The notes under the pieces were generated by a model, which saw nothing but the letters and a program-made list of their open reading frames with translations, did no database searches and was not told the DNA's origin. A program made the position numbers and the translations under genes. Positions 1-13,883 of a stretch of 64,000 nucleotides of DNA are shown one piece after another. Origin of the DNA: Agrocybe praecox (lineage: Eukaryota > Basidiomycota > Agaricomycetes > Agaricales > Agrocybaceae); the NCBI GenBank assembly GCA_964017145.1, contig OZ024846.1:1116001-1180000 (forward strand), given 5' to 3'. The stretch's first letter is position 1; each line of letters opens with the position of its first letter.

Positions 1-2075
1 TTATCCCCCTTCCAACATTTCGCTATCATCCTACTGTCCGCAAGACTCGTTTCTTGCCTCAGTGTAACCATCCCAGTTGGCGCACCATCGTCTGCACCCA
101 CTATTTCTCCTTCCTTTATATCTTTCTCTATTGAGCAAGATCGATGGACAGACTGGGTCGGAACCACGTCGCGCAACCAATTTTTCTTCAATACCCTGGA
201 TAACCTGAACGCCTTGACTGGTGCTCCCCCTCAAATAAGGATTGGAGCGAACAGCGAAGACCATACCAATTTCAATCCAAATATCCAAGTAAATAGGGCC
301 AACATTTTACCCGTTCGGTATCCTCACTCCATTCTTTACAGTTTTCTCAAGCTGTTTTCCCTCCACCGACAACAACCGTACCATATCCAGAGGCTACGAG
401 CATCGTGGTTGGAGATGGATATTATAGTGCAGCCCAATTTCTCCCAGCTAGTATGTTTTTATTCTCTCACTCCCTCCCTGAGCGGCTTTAATTTATATAT
501 GACATAGACACACACGTCATTTGGGGCGTGAATTTGGGAGGTAACAATGTTACAGCCGCATTCCTTGAAGCCAAATCTATTGTCAAAGCATTCTCGTCGT
601 CGGCAATAGTAAATGCAGGAATCAAACTTGATGCCATAGAAATCGGAAACGAACCAGATCTCTACAAGAACAATGGGCTAAGATCGACTTCCTACACATC
701 AACACAATACGTCAAGGAGTAAGCGACCCTTCCCTTCTTTCTTCCTTCTCTCGCTTAAATTTTTCTCACGACCAACAGGTGGACAAGCTTTGCAGCAAAC
801 GTATCAGCTGCAGCCAAGATTTCTTCTTCTTCTAATACCAAATTCTGGGGCGCCTCGTTCGCTGGATCATCGCATTCGACATCAGGATTCTCTCCCCAAG
901 CCATCTTCCAGGAAGGCATACTGAACTCCAATGCTGGTTCTTTGATTTCAACGTACGTTTCTTGCGTGTAATGACGCAATCAACCTTTGTTAACGTTACA
1001 TTTTATAAACGACAGGATATCGGAGCACAGATATAGCGGTTCCTTTTGCTCAGGAAGCGGCGGTCTGTTGCAAGATTTAATGACCAAGAGTACAATTCGA
1101 AGCAACCTTACACAATTCACGCCCGATATTACCGCTACTCGGGCAAACGGCCTCGACTACGTCCTTGGTGAGACGAACAGCTACTCGTGTCACGTAAGGC
1201 TGCATTCCATGATGCGCGTAGAAACAAATATGCTGATATATATTACTTTATTATACTAGGGTGCTCCTGGCGTCAGTAATACAGCGGGCGCTGCGCTATG
1301 GACGTTGGACTATCTCCTATTCGCGTGGGTTCTTCGTTTCACCTAGTCCCATTGTTTCATTGATGAACAAGCCTTATCACAGTTCGCAAATTGGCATGTC
1401 TCGTATCTTCTTCCATGAAGGCATTGGCTTCAAGTACAACCTAGTCAGTATTCATCACGTCTGGACTAAAAGGATTACCATACTCAACTAGCTTAACCTT
1501 TAATTAAATTAAAACTCATAGATTCAACCTGTCACGTTAACCCGATCTATTTTGGATGGATCCACGCTCACCAGCCCTCTTTTGCCACACATCCAGCCTC
1601 AATACTATGCAGCTATCATCGCGGCCGAAGCGATCGGAAGTACGGGTAGCTCTCGTGCAGTAGAGCTTACGATTAGCAACACCCGTGTCTCAGGATATGC
1701 TTTCTTCGAGGGTAACAAACTGGTCAGGGCTCTTCTCATCGACTCGCAGGCATTTTTCACCACTACTACAACTCCTCGAGGATCAACGCACGTTGATTTG
1801 AGCTTTACTGGGTCTGGGGCACCTACTACGATGACCATCAAAAGATTGTCGATTCCGTGAGTTGCACCTCGTTATAATAATAATCATGTCTGTCAGCTCT
1901 AATGGACATTCATTTTTACAGACACGCAGACGATACATCTGGCTTAACATGGGGTGGCCAGACATACGAGACCAGTGATGGCAGAGTTAGCGGTACACTT
2001 CAGGTGGATACCGCCAGCGTATCAGACGGCGTTGACATTCAAGACACCGAGGCTGTTCTGCTCTGTTTTTCTTGA
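1..2075 (+). CDS. Glycoside hydrolase family 79 (beta-glucuronidase-like), 5' end cut by window edge
   Basis: Secreted enzyme expected to remove glucuronic acid from glycans outside the cell. The reading frame is open from base 1 and begins inside a hydrophobic signal peptide (FAIILLSARLVSCL), so only a few codons are missing upstream. Coding exons, joined by about eight short GT-AG introns, give in order the N-terminal region with RIGANSEDHTNF, the barrel segment with the acid/base motif IEIGNEPDLY (near 635-660), the nucleophile motif GETNSYSC (near 1165-1190), FFHEGIGFKYNL, and the C-terminal beta domain (YYAAIIAAEAIG, then GYAFFEGNKLVRALLIDS near 1690-1740). The last exon, after the intron starting at 1859, ends with TGA at 2073-2075. 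No lesion was seen. Family assignment rests on the ordered motifs; substrate is inferred from the family. Downstream neighbour is convergent. Confidence 0.88.
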
Positions 2076-2468
2076 ATTCATGCCACTATTTAATGTGTTA
2101 GGATCGGATTTTCATCAAAAATAAGGTTTTTTCCGATAAAATATCTTTTCAAACATAACTTAATACCAGTTCTCTCATTTACTTACGATCTGTATACTAT
2201 CTCTCCCGAAGTGATTCTCATTCTTTGGTGACAGGAAATAATACCATATCGCTATATTCTATCTTTCCTATAAATCAATTAAAGCCTAGAAACGATAGAT
2301 GTTGATACCAATGTGACCTATGGAATAAGAGCACGTTGAACGAAAACTACTGGCAAAATGATGTTGGGGCGGTACTTCTATCAAAGGTTACAGCTGTTGA
2401 GATGAGTCATTAGTTATATAATATACGTATATTTTTCTAGTATTATAGAGACTCCTGTGTTTCCCGGT
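2076..2468. other. Convergent intergenic region
   Basis: AT-rich spacer between two genes that end toward each other. It should hold both 3' untranslated regions. No further gene is visible. Confidence 0.5.
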
Positions 2469-4583
2469 TTATGCCCTAAAAACTCCCTTGAAGTAGCACC
2501 GAAGGACGGCAACACCGCCGACTCGGGCGCCAATAACGCCATCAGGTCGAACCACGAAAATCCCGCTGACGCCGTCGGGTCCGGCATATGCAGATCGTGC
2601 ATGACCGTCCTTATCCACAACTGATTCCACTCCTGGAGTGGCCGTGGTATTTCCAGGAGAAAATACTACGATAGGATGGACCAGCTCTTCCGAGTACGAC
2701 GACAATGCGGAAACGACCAAGTTGTGATCCACTTTGTCGGCAAAAATCAGGACGGTGTGTCGCGTAGGCTTCAAAAGCTTGAATAGTCTGGTTGGTTCAC
2801 CACCCTCCGCAGACTTGAGAAGGCCAGGCGCATCAGGTGCCCTGTCGCCGGCATGAACGTGTCCTTCAGAAAGAATATATCTTGATCCAGCCGACTGATC
2901 CAGGCCAAGGACTTCGGATTCTTCGTCCACTACGATTGAGCTTCCGCGGTAGTTTACGCCAAGTTGGTTGACGCTCCCCGTCCTATTCCATGCATCTTCA
3001 TTGTTGTTCTTAACGAGTGTCCTTTTCAATAAGACCGATGTAATGTTTAGCATCTCCGAAACGACTGGAAGACGTTCTTCGTTGAAGGTTTCAAGGAGGG
3101 TGTCTGGGGCGATACCCTTGGCGACGAGGGACAGCTTCCAAGCAAGGTTGAACGAATCTTGTACTCCCGTGTTCATGCCCTACACAATATTAAGTTCTGT
3201 AGTCTCTTATAAGTGTTATCGCGTACCTGTCCGCCAGTTGGACTATGTATGTGGGCTGCGTCTATATCCAAAGCATAAATATCACGAAAACAATTTGGAT
3301 ATAATTTGACTTGCCACCAGTAACGAAGACTCTACCCTTTTTGTATGCATCCACCATACGTATATTAATTCTAGGAGATATAAATGTAAGCGTCCAATAA
3401 ATTCCGAGTGATGCAGAACTCACATGTATGGAAATGCGCAAACCACTTTACCGAATTTAATGTCTTCCCTGTTGCCTATACTCATCTTAAGAAGAGACTT
3501 CACGCTGTCATCATTGGCCGATATTGCATGGACGTTGCCAATATTTCCCCCGATAATGAAATTGAAGAGGCCTTCAGTCTCACAGGGACGGATAGATGTC
3601 CTATTATCAGAGTATATATTAATCATATTGGGATTGTTTCTTCTGGCATTTGACTCACATTACGTTTGACAAATCACCCCACAAATGCCATTTCTGGAAG
3701 TAAAGTTACTTTAGATGGAAATTTCGATAGCGATCGAAACATACTTTCGGCGATAACCCTTCGAGCATGAGGTCTCCTGTTATCATTCTTTGCTCAGTCG
3801 TCTCGCCCAAGAACGATAACCCAAGTTGTTTTCGCACGGCTCCTCGTGCGCCATCAGCACCAATTACCCACTTGTAGGAAGCTTCTTCCTCCGCAGGTGG
3901 AGCGACTTCATCCGTCAAGCTGTGTCTGAGGATCTTGACATCGACGTGGTCCTTGTGTTGCTCAAATGACTTGAGCTCAGTACCTATCTCAACATAGCAG
4001 CCCAGTTTCTCCAACTCGGCCCGGATTATCTTGTCGAGGTTATCTTGGCCCAATATCAGTGGATTAAGCTGTTATCCCAAAGCCAGATTAACCTCTGATT
4101 TTCTGGTGTTACTTGGTTCAAGACTTACATAAGGCTGAGAAGGAGTTGGCTCAATATGCGGAATTGCATAAAATTCCTTTTCGACCTCTACGCCTTCGGG
4201 CATCTTGTAAATATTCATGGGAGGAACCAACATAGCCCTTCGCAAAACTTCGTCTAGAACACCTAGAGACTCTAAGACCTCCAGAGAGCGAGGCTATGAT
4301 TTTCATATCAAGAAGTATAGGTAAGTACTAGTCCATAATCGCTACTGTGATAAAGGGCAATAAATACTGACCATAAGCCCCGCACCTCGTTGACCAATGC
4401 GGTGCGTTTTCGTCTTCTCGATTACCCGTACAGGTACATCGTTTTTTAAAAGAGACAACGCCAGTACTAGACCTGATGGTCCCGCTCCAACCTATAGTGT
4501 TCGAAGTGATCAATCTGGCATGATGCAAGATAACAGTGAACTAGACATACAATGAGTACTTCGGCCTGGGATTTTTGGGTCAT
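2469..4583 (-). CDS. FAD-dependent aromatic-ring monooxygenase, copy A (phenol 2-monooxygenase/PheA-TfdB type)
   Basis: Flavoprotein hydroxylase of the FAD_binding_3 group, expected to add oxygen to an aromatic substrate with NAD(P)H. It starts MTQKSQAEVLIV, then an intron, then the FAD dinucleotide motif GAGPSG and IGQRGAGLMPRSLEVL. The middle exon holds GQDNLDKI and VIGADGARGAVRKQLGL (DG motif). The second FAD motif [19 protein letters not shown] is split by two introns. The C-terminal thioredoxin-fold region of phenol hydroxylases follows ([40 protein letters not shown]). The TGD motif forces a GC-AG intron: the exon ends ACTGGTG and the intron starts GCAAGT near 3310. Copy B has a normal GT donor there. 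Stop is TAA at 2469-2471. No frame break was seen. Its tandem paralogue lies 1.7 kb upstream in the same orientation. Confidence 0.85.
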
Positions 4584-5449
4584 GATTTTATAGTGGATTT
4601 GTTGTATTGAACTGTGGAGTAATGTTAATTATAATGAAGTGGGTATAATCGAATGTGGGGGGAGCTCTTATATCAAGTGGTTCATGAAATTATCCATTAT
4701 AAATAGATACATCTTTTGGAGATGAGTACCCAATATCCGTGTATGCACGGACGGTCAGAGGATCCGTCGATAAACATAGATTGAATGACGCACCGATGGT
4801 TCAGTAATAACGTTTCAGTGATCAGGGCAAAGTCCTGCGATATCAAAGGGTGCATGAAAACGAGTCAATTAACTATTATTGACGTTACGAGTCATCAAAC
4901 CACGTAAGCAAAGTATAGACACCGTAAGCGTGCTCACGTAAAATTTGAATAAACCTACATATGGAATGCGCGATGCTTCGTGGAACAACGATGGCATCGC
5001 GATGTGTTCGAATAAGTAATTCGTCTGAAAGGCAGTCTCTGTGTCAAGAGATTCATATCTTCACGGGGCCACCACGGCTCCGTTTAATGCGTTCCAAAAA
5101 TAGCTATGCAGAATCAGCAATCCGGATAAATTCGTGATTATTCAAGTTTGTTTGGACTTGTCGGGACTCGGAAAGGTAAACGGCATCTACTGAAGGCGTT
5201 ATCTGCAATTAAAATATATGCCTGATATATTTTCTTTCTTAGATCCCTATTGCTAGTTGTGATTCAATCTCAAATTAAAGGGAAATGTGTTCTGGTATAA
5301 CCCGTTCCTGGAAAATGTAGGACAGGCAATGTGTGTCAGAGCAACGTTCTACTCGCAAGATTCGTCGCAGTGGAAGCAGAGACTGTCCAGTTCCGCTATG
5401 AGAAGTCAATTCGAACTGAATTCTACACATATACAAGTAACACATACCT
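4584..5449. other. Intergenic, no gene recognised
   Basis: Upstream region of monooxygenase copy A. A weak open stretch on + near 5287-5634 has no recognisable motif and lies mostly antisense to the membrane-protein remnant that follows. Confidence 0.4.
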
Positions 5450-5924
5450 TCAAGATCAGGCCGGTGAATTATGAGCTCCGTCCTGTCAGGAGTGGTATAA
5501 CGAGAATAGCCTCGTGGATGCCAGTAATAGCTAGAGCGATCCGGGTTCCGATAATAGATGCTCCCGTTACTATAAAAATGACACTGTTATATGTGAAAGC
5601 TTGCAGCTCATCAAGCGCTTACGTGTTTATATAATGATAAACAGTCCTTTCTATGTTATGGGTACAAAAACGATCTCCCTGTGAAAGGAAGATGAAACAG
5701 TGAATACATCTTGAAAGTGTGGCGTACCTGCGCATTAAAACCGGAAACGAGGGCTGGAATCGTTCCGAATACCGGTGGCTCTGCATGTCTTTGCTGCTCT
5801 TCTTCTTCAACCTCAGTCAAGGGATCGACTTTGGCTTCGTCTCCACTCCAAATCCTCTGACTCCAACAGGGGTCTCTTCATTTTCCAACCTCGCATCAAC
5901 TGCTTCAAGTTTAATGGGCGGCAT
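5450..5924 (-). pseudogene. Small membrane-protein gene or remnant between the two monooxygenases
   Basis: Unrecognised gene on the minus strand. A start at 5924 opens with MPPIKLEAVDARLENEE. A second, acidic stretch reads DPLTEVEEEEQQRHAEPPVF and then GTIPALVSGFNAQ, followed by a GTACGC donor near 5727. After a gap, a strongly hydrophobic stretch (5465-5570) reads IFIVTGASIIGTRIALAITG and HEAILVIPLLTG, a likely pair of membrane helices. The first and second stretches are in different frames, needing either a small intron or a frameshift, and no clean ending was found. This looks like a small acidic-plus-transmembrane protein that may be decayed. Function unknown. Confidence 0.35.
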
Positions 5925-6315
5925 GTTTATGACGACCAAGATATGGCGTCAGCAAGATGAGAGAAGTTCAAAGTGCGATTTCAAAGTGCGATTGTGGTGG
6001 TAGGTTGTCTACTTTTCAAGGCAAAGTCTCCAGAAACTTTCCGAAATATATAGAATCTTTGGACTTACGTGAGCGCAGCCACTCATGGACAGGCGCCGAG
6101 GGGATAGGAAAAAATTCAAAGTTGACACCGCTGGCCCCACTCTTTGATCTCAACTTTCAAGGAGTCGGCTCCAGTAGTGCCTGTGTCATCATCAATAGAT
6201 AAAACACGATATACGACTGCCACTGGCAGGCATGTACACCACCATATTGTAAGAGGGCAGCAACCATTCGTATATTATGCGCTCAATAAAATCTAGACTA
6301 ACTTAAGTCCAAGTG

Positions 6316-8459
<2,144 letters not shown>

Positions 8460-9283
8460 TGGTGTTGTGAATTTAGACGTGGAGATGTTGAATGTAAGTC
8501 GTCGATAAAGAAAATCATCCTTTATAAAGTAAAACTAGGAATTCCCTGAAAAGTCAAGGTGTTAGTTATTTTCGAGTCATCGTACCGAAACAACATAAAC
8601 GGACGCCCCGGATCAGCGTAGTTCTCTCAAGAAAGACGAATGAAACACTATGGGAAAGCATCGGAAACAGAAGAATAAGAGGTGCAAATTATTATGACTC
8701 GTATTCTAGCGTAATAGAACAGCTCGGAAAACAATTTCCAGACCTTTTCGTTCCGTGACCTTCCGCAAATCTATTTGGTACAGAATATACAGCCCTTGAT
8801 TCGTTGTGACACTGCGCGGTCGACGGACTTCGTAGAGTTGATGTAGCACGGGTGAGCCTTGTATCTTTAGGCGAGAGGCGATGTCACCCGAATGTAAGAG
8901 CGAAAGGAATGATTTGAACAAGATACGGCGGATGCTAGAACTACCACTCATCGTCACATTCGTGGGTCGTAACAATGACAACAGTCAGTGTGCCTTTCAT
9001 AGAGCCAAAAAGTCCGTTCCTCTAATGACGGAATTTTCGTTATATGCCCGACTGATGCGGGCTTTTCTTGTTTATGTTTGAAAACGCCCAAAAGTATTCT
9101 GCGTTGTCGTTTGAGAAGGGCCTTCAACATAGTGATGGAGTGCGTATGGAGGGTTCTAAGAACATTGAATGTCCTTTTCACTATAGTCGTCCTATTAGTT
9201 GTGTACGGTTGGATGATGAGACCAAATCACTTTTGAGCACGCATCTTTATCCTCGTTTGTGATTGCGAAAAACTGACAGAGAC
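8460..9283. other. Unresolved stretch upstream of monooxygenase B
   Basis: A minus-strand open stretch at 8706-8981 contains a fairly protein-like segment (SSIRRILFKSFLSLLHSGDI), but no start, splice partner or family match was found. It could be a relic exon or chance. No other gene is recognised. Confidence 0.3.
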
Positions 9284-10509
9284 CTACAAAGGGTCTGGAA
9301 ATGATAAGATCTCGAAGATATGGCGGTGCTGCAGAGAAGACTTGGGTATCCAAAAGGACAATGTCTTTTGATGAAATGAATCCAAGATGTTGTAGTGATA
9401 TGTGCCATCCTCGTAGGTAAAATCGCCGACATAGCGTATATGCGGGCACGAGGACAAAATGTCTTGTACGGTATATGGTGCATTGGGGAGTGGTGATGTA
9501 TCAGGAAGGCTGTGAGGAATCACAACCACCCGAAGTGATCGAATTCGATTTAGATGGTGGGGGCCGCATTCCGTGTTGCGCTAACCAAAGAAAGGTTCTT
9601 AATCTTTGGAAGCATGCGAGAGAAGGAGCTCACCTGAAATTTGGCTAATTGGAGGCACTGAAGATTGTGCAAATAGGGCGGTAGCAGCGAAAAGAAAGTA
9701 TTGTCCACTTCGAAAGAAAGATACTTGACTGTTGACAAACTTGGGGCGAAGCGTTTCACTTGTGCGGCACCTTCGTGAGTGAATCCCTCGAAGGTTTCCC
9801 AAGTCGTCGTCTCCCATATCAGCATTTCAACATTTCCCGCGGGTAGAAATGCGTCCAGCATGTTCTTCGATCCACGAAGAAAATATAATATTGGTCTCGC
9901 AACCACTGTGACATTATCAGGCCAGGTATCAAGACCCGTCTTTCTGTTGGAGGTATGTGAAAGCCTTCGAAGTTGTCGTTGATGTAGAAGAAATTGGGAT
10001 AGCAGTCGATAATCCAAGTGTCCTACACAGTGGAAAGCTTCCAGCTGAAACGTGCATGAGATCATTTTCTCGAGAAGCGTGTTAATTGAAAGGCCCTCTG
10101 AACTGCTAGAGCCCCGGTGGAAATCTGCTCTGCTGTTGATCCGTTCGACGTTGAGGGAGAAGAATTTGAGGTTGACCATGTTCACGAGGGCTCCAAGTAG
10201 ATGTCGCTGCATGTCATCGAGAAGCATCTGATAATACGATGGTCCAAAATGTAACTTCATAGCAGGCACCCTATGGAAGACGGGTTCATAGGAGTGAAAG
10301 ACACGCACGCATCCGCCTCTTCTTCTACTCTTTTCAACTGCTGCAAGAAATCCGGCCTGCAATTCAAGATCGTGCTCCGTCATTTTTCGATACAGCACTC
10401 GCTCTGCATCGATGTTGACGCTGGAGTTGGCGAGGGCCAACGTAGCAAGAGTGTCCCGACTTTCGATATATTCAATAATGTTTTCAAATAATTCTTGTGG
10501 AATTTTCAT
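9284..10509 (-). CDS. F-box/LRR-like protein 1
   Basis: Two-exon gene. The N-terminus MKIPQELFENIIEYIESRD followed by LALANSSVNIDAERVLYRKM is the F-box-like motif common in Agaricomycetes. Such proteins bind Skp1 and recruit targets to SCF ubiquitin ligases; the target is unknown here. A long leucine-rich repeat-like body follows (NMVNLKFFSLNV, LQCLQLAKFQ). The donor after AKFQ (GTGAGC, near 9634) joins an acceptor near 9584. Exon 2 reads RIRSLRVVVIPHSLPD, then the conserved tail SSCPHIRYVGDFTYEDGTYH and HIFEILSFPDPL. The same intron position and tail recur in the genes at 13884 and 15344, so the three are paralogues. Confidence 0.72.
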
Positions 10510-10966
10510 TTGGTTTCGTCGAGGAAGCTGAGGGAGCCACTAAAGTCTATTTACAAAGAGTACTAGACCTGGCCTCTAGGGCCTGGCGCCTAGGCTCTGG
10601 TTGAATCCAGTCACCCGTTAAAGCCAAATATACACGTGACTCTTCTATGTATGACGCGTCACGTCGCGTACCCGGCTCATTTCTAATTTTAGGCGTGGGG
10701 ACCGAGGACCGCTTACATAGTATTTATGATTAATAACATTTTAAACACCATCCACCCACTTCATTATATTTTAAGAACATATATATGAGACCAAATGAGC
10801 GATTTTACCAAACGATCAACTTGTGAATTCATTACTAACCATACATAATCTTTCTCATAGACTGTCCTCCAAATCGCATAAATAGCGACGGTACGCTTTT
10901 CTCTCTACTCGTCGCCTCAATCAACTTTCCCAACAGAACGCAACACACAACACTCTTCAGAAACCC
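10510..10966. promoter_or_regulatory. Divergent intergenic region (F-box 1 / glutathione peroxidase)
   Basis: About 460 bases shared by two divergently transcribed genes, so both promoters must lie here. A TATA-like GCATAAATAG occurs near 10877-10886, followed by a pyrimidine-rich stretch before the peroxidase start. This is the only element I would point to. Confidence 0.35.
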
Positions 10967-11736
10967 ATGGCTGATAATACCACCGGATTCTACTCCCTCG
11001 AGGCTGACCTCCCAAATGGCAAAACGTTAGACTTCGTTGACCTGAAAGGCAAGACAGTTCTGATCGTCAACGTTGCTTCAAAGTGGTGGGTGTCCTACTG
11101 GGCAAACTTCAATGGCTAGAGAATTTACAAAGATACACATCCAGTGGATATACCAAACAGTACAAAGGCGAGCACAGATCGATAAGTCGGTAAATTAGTG
11201 GCCGGGCAACTTATCTTCCCACCTTTCTTATCTTCCAGGCCTTCAGGAACTTTATACTAAATATAAAGATCGAGGCTTCGAGATTCTGGCATTTCCATGC
11301 AACCAGGTGCGTGTTTGTACTCTTTACTCCCACAGTTCACATCATTCATCATGTATTGTCCGTGACCCGCGTGCTACACTGATATAACAGTTCGGTGGGC
11401 AAGAACCAGAAGATGATGCAGGCATTGCAGAGTTTTGCGAGCGAAATCACGGGGTCACCTTTCCTCTCATGAAGAAGTCTGATGTCAACGGCGAGACGAC
11501 TAATGATGTTTATAAATGGCTCAAGGGTGAGACCTTGGGTGTATCTGGAATCGTTGACGTAAAGGTAAGCGCCTGTTTGTTTTTCTCTTGTACAGAGACC
11601 ATCTTCATACTGAACATTCGCATGCCAGTGGAACTTCGAAAAGTTCTTAATCGACAAGGAAGGACAGGTCGCGCAAAGATGGGCGTCCGGAAAGACACCC
11701 GAAGAGGTCGACGCCGACATTGCCGCTGTTTTCTAA
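10967..11736 (+). CDS. Cys-type glutathione peroxidase / thiol peroxidase
   Basis: Reduces hydroperoxides, in fungi normally using thioredoxin. Five exons (10967-11085, 11145-11167, 11239-11306, 11391-11564, 11629-11736) sum to 492 bases, 163 residues, the usual size. Motifs in order: MADNTTGFYSLEADLPNG, KTVLIVNVASKCG with the peroxidatic cysteine split across intron 1, YTKQYKGLQELY, GFEILAFPCNQFGGQEP, EFCERNHGVTFPLMKKSDVNG with the likely resolving cysteine, and WNFEKFLIDKEGQVAQRW. It uses cysteine, not selenocysteine. Intron 2 must start with GCGAGC (11168) to restore YKGLQELY, so it is a GC-AG intron. An alternative GT donor at 11185 would add seven residues unknown in the family. Confidence 0.92.
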
Positions 11737-11933
11737 GCACGAGAGTACAGCTGAAAACCGTTGAGAAGATAAAATATAAGATGTGTATTTGGCAACAGGA
11801 ATATCCACACATATAAATTTCATACGTACATACATGTTTTTTTTGCTTTCCATTTATTGAAGTTATGGTGGATAGATCGTTCAAAGAACAAGGAGGAAAA
11901 ATGGGTAGACAGACATGGTCGTAGCCTGCACAT

Positions 11934-13315
11934 TCAAGGGCTTGCAGCTGAAAGCTTCTCGCCGAAGTTGAAATGGAAATGAGTCGGCGGGGTAGTAGGG
12001 TCAGGGAACTTAACGTTGGCTTTCTTCTCAAAGACCATGACAATATCAAACCCTCCCATATGGAAACACGATATTTCATCTCCCTTCTCGACAACGTCTC
12101 CTGCCTTAACGCTGAGTATGACGGATGATACCTGTGCCATCCCAATCGGAAAGACAGCTACGAAGCCGAGCCCAGGATTATCTATGATAACTAACCCGCG
12201 GGCTTGGATGAATTGATATCCAGGACTATCGGGCGCCTGGACCCCAGTGGCAGGCGCTTGGATGTTACTGTGGACAGGAAAATAAAGGGGGTGGGGCTGC
12301 TCGATGTGCGTATGTAGTTTAAGTCGGGTGGTGGGCAAAGGGCCTGCGAGGGACGATTTTGGGTTTCCCATGAGCCTCATTCTCGACGGTGACTTCGAGA
12401 TAGCAAATTCCAGGTATGACCCTGGCTTCCAAAATCTTGCCACTGACGGGAGCATGTTGACGGTGATAGTCGATCGTGTTTAAAAACGAATGGATGAACC
12501 TTCCTCCTTTGAAACGATTGGCGTACATTGTGTTCTCGAGAAGCTGTGAGATATTCTACGGGATACCTTTGACGGTGAAGTTGGTACTGCAGCGCTCATC
12601 TACAGGCCAACATCCTCCGAAGGCAGAGTCAGCGGGACTAATGATAACCTTGTAGTTGTCGGGTTCAGCAATTGGACGCGTTTTGGGGTCAATGTGACGA
12701 GCGAAGAACTCGTTGAATGACTTCCACCCCCTGGAGGAACCGGATAGTCTTGCATATGGTATACCGGGGTTTCATAGAAGGTCTTCAGAGTCTCCTCGTT
12801 GATAGATTCCGGAGTGTACATGAATTTTCCCATCTCCTGAACGTAGTTAATGAGCCATTGAGAAAGCCAAGTCCATCCTCCAGTCGGGTTGACGGGTGTT
12901 TGGAGCTCGACGACCGGATATTGATCAAGGACGTAGTAGAACAGGCAAATATACTCGTAGACCTGCGTTCCAGTCGAATTCTCCCGGGGAATCCACTTCA
13001 ACATCTTGTCGTAGAAAGCGAAGTAGTCGTCTAATGTGAATATGTCATATTTCTTGAGGATTCCTGTTTCGGCTGCCCTCGTGAATGAAACATGAAAGGC
13101 ACACTTGACGTCGGCATTCTGCTCAATGTAGTCAACTAGTGTCTTGACAATATCACTGTGAGGCATACCTTCAGCAGCCAATGTGAAGAGTATTAGTTAA
13201 CAATTTTCAGTAATGCATGTGTGATGGGGCGTACTTGCGTCAAACAAAGGTAATCGTAATCCATGACCTAACAATTACAGGTATGAAATTCATATAGGAC
13301 TTCCTTTATACGCAT
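11934..13315 (-). pseudogene. Phosphatidylserine-decarboxylase-like (PSD/PsiD superfamily) gene, inactivated
   Basis: Relative of the pyruvoyl-dependent decarboxylases. A probable first exon with start at 13315 (ATG C) splices to HGLRLPLFDA, then to MPHSDIVKTLVDYIEQN. Recognisable family blocks follow: FYDKMLKWIPREN, FNEFFARHIDPKTRPIAEP, VIISPADSAFGG, FLNTIDYHRQHAPVSG (Asp and His of the processing site), DSPGYQFIQARGLVIID, VFPIGMAQVSSVI. Lesions: a C-run of five at 12727-12731 where six are needed shifts the frame between YPVPPGG and WKSFNEFF; a TAG near 12555 interrupts VKGIP/NISQLL where Trp is expected; the frame also changes between about 12290 and 12380 without a convincing intron; and the self-cleavage serine of the GGS motif is phenylalanine (FHMGGFDIV, codon at 12048-12050). 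Any one might be an error; together they mark a dead gene. Confidence 0.8.
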
Positions 13316-13883
13316 CCCGCTCGTCCAGATGAGTAACGATTGTTTACGTTTCCGGTCCGTTTATCGCAATTCTGTACTATTTCCATTACCAACTATTAAA
13401 TTTCTCTAGAGCGAATACCTTCTAGCAGCTCTTAAGATCAAAGCACGCCACCCACTGCATGACTAAATCGATCATCGGTGGATATTTTCAGATAAGCCCT
13501 GTCCTCCCAAATGTCGATACCAGTAGATTTTGCCACCATGAAATCCTGCACATCCATGGATCGAATCTGAATTTTTTGAATAGACCAACCGATGTGGCAG
13601 TGCAATCTGCCACAGTCTTCAAAATAGACAGCAAGTAGATTAGATTCATGGCTTGGCTATGTACATAGATTAGACTATGTACATACGGATATCGCCGATG
13701 ACTATCAGCTATGCATGCTGTCACCACGAATAGATCACCCTTCTCACCAGTGTTCCACCGCTGCTGGCAGATCGGACTGCTCCAATGAGGCTTGTACGAA
13801 CTATGACATGCAAAATTATGTTAATTCCCAGGATCACTAAAAGATACGCTCACATACCAAATATTCGATAGTCGTCTTTCGAA
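13316..13883. other. Intergenic, no gene recognised
   Basis: About 570 bases between the decarboxylase pseudogene and F-box-like gene 2. One minus-strand open stretch (13488-13727) has no family features. Confidence 0.4.

Noticed and set aside
5287..5634. 115-residue + strand frame
   Set aside because: No motifs, and antisense to the hydrophobic segment at 5465-5570, which reads far more like protein.
12600..13181. 193-residue intact frame as a complete gene
   Set aside because: It is only the N-terminal half of the decarboxylase-like pseudogene, running out of frame after YPVPPGG.
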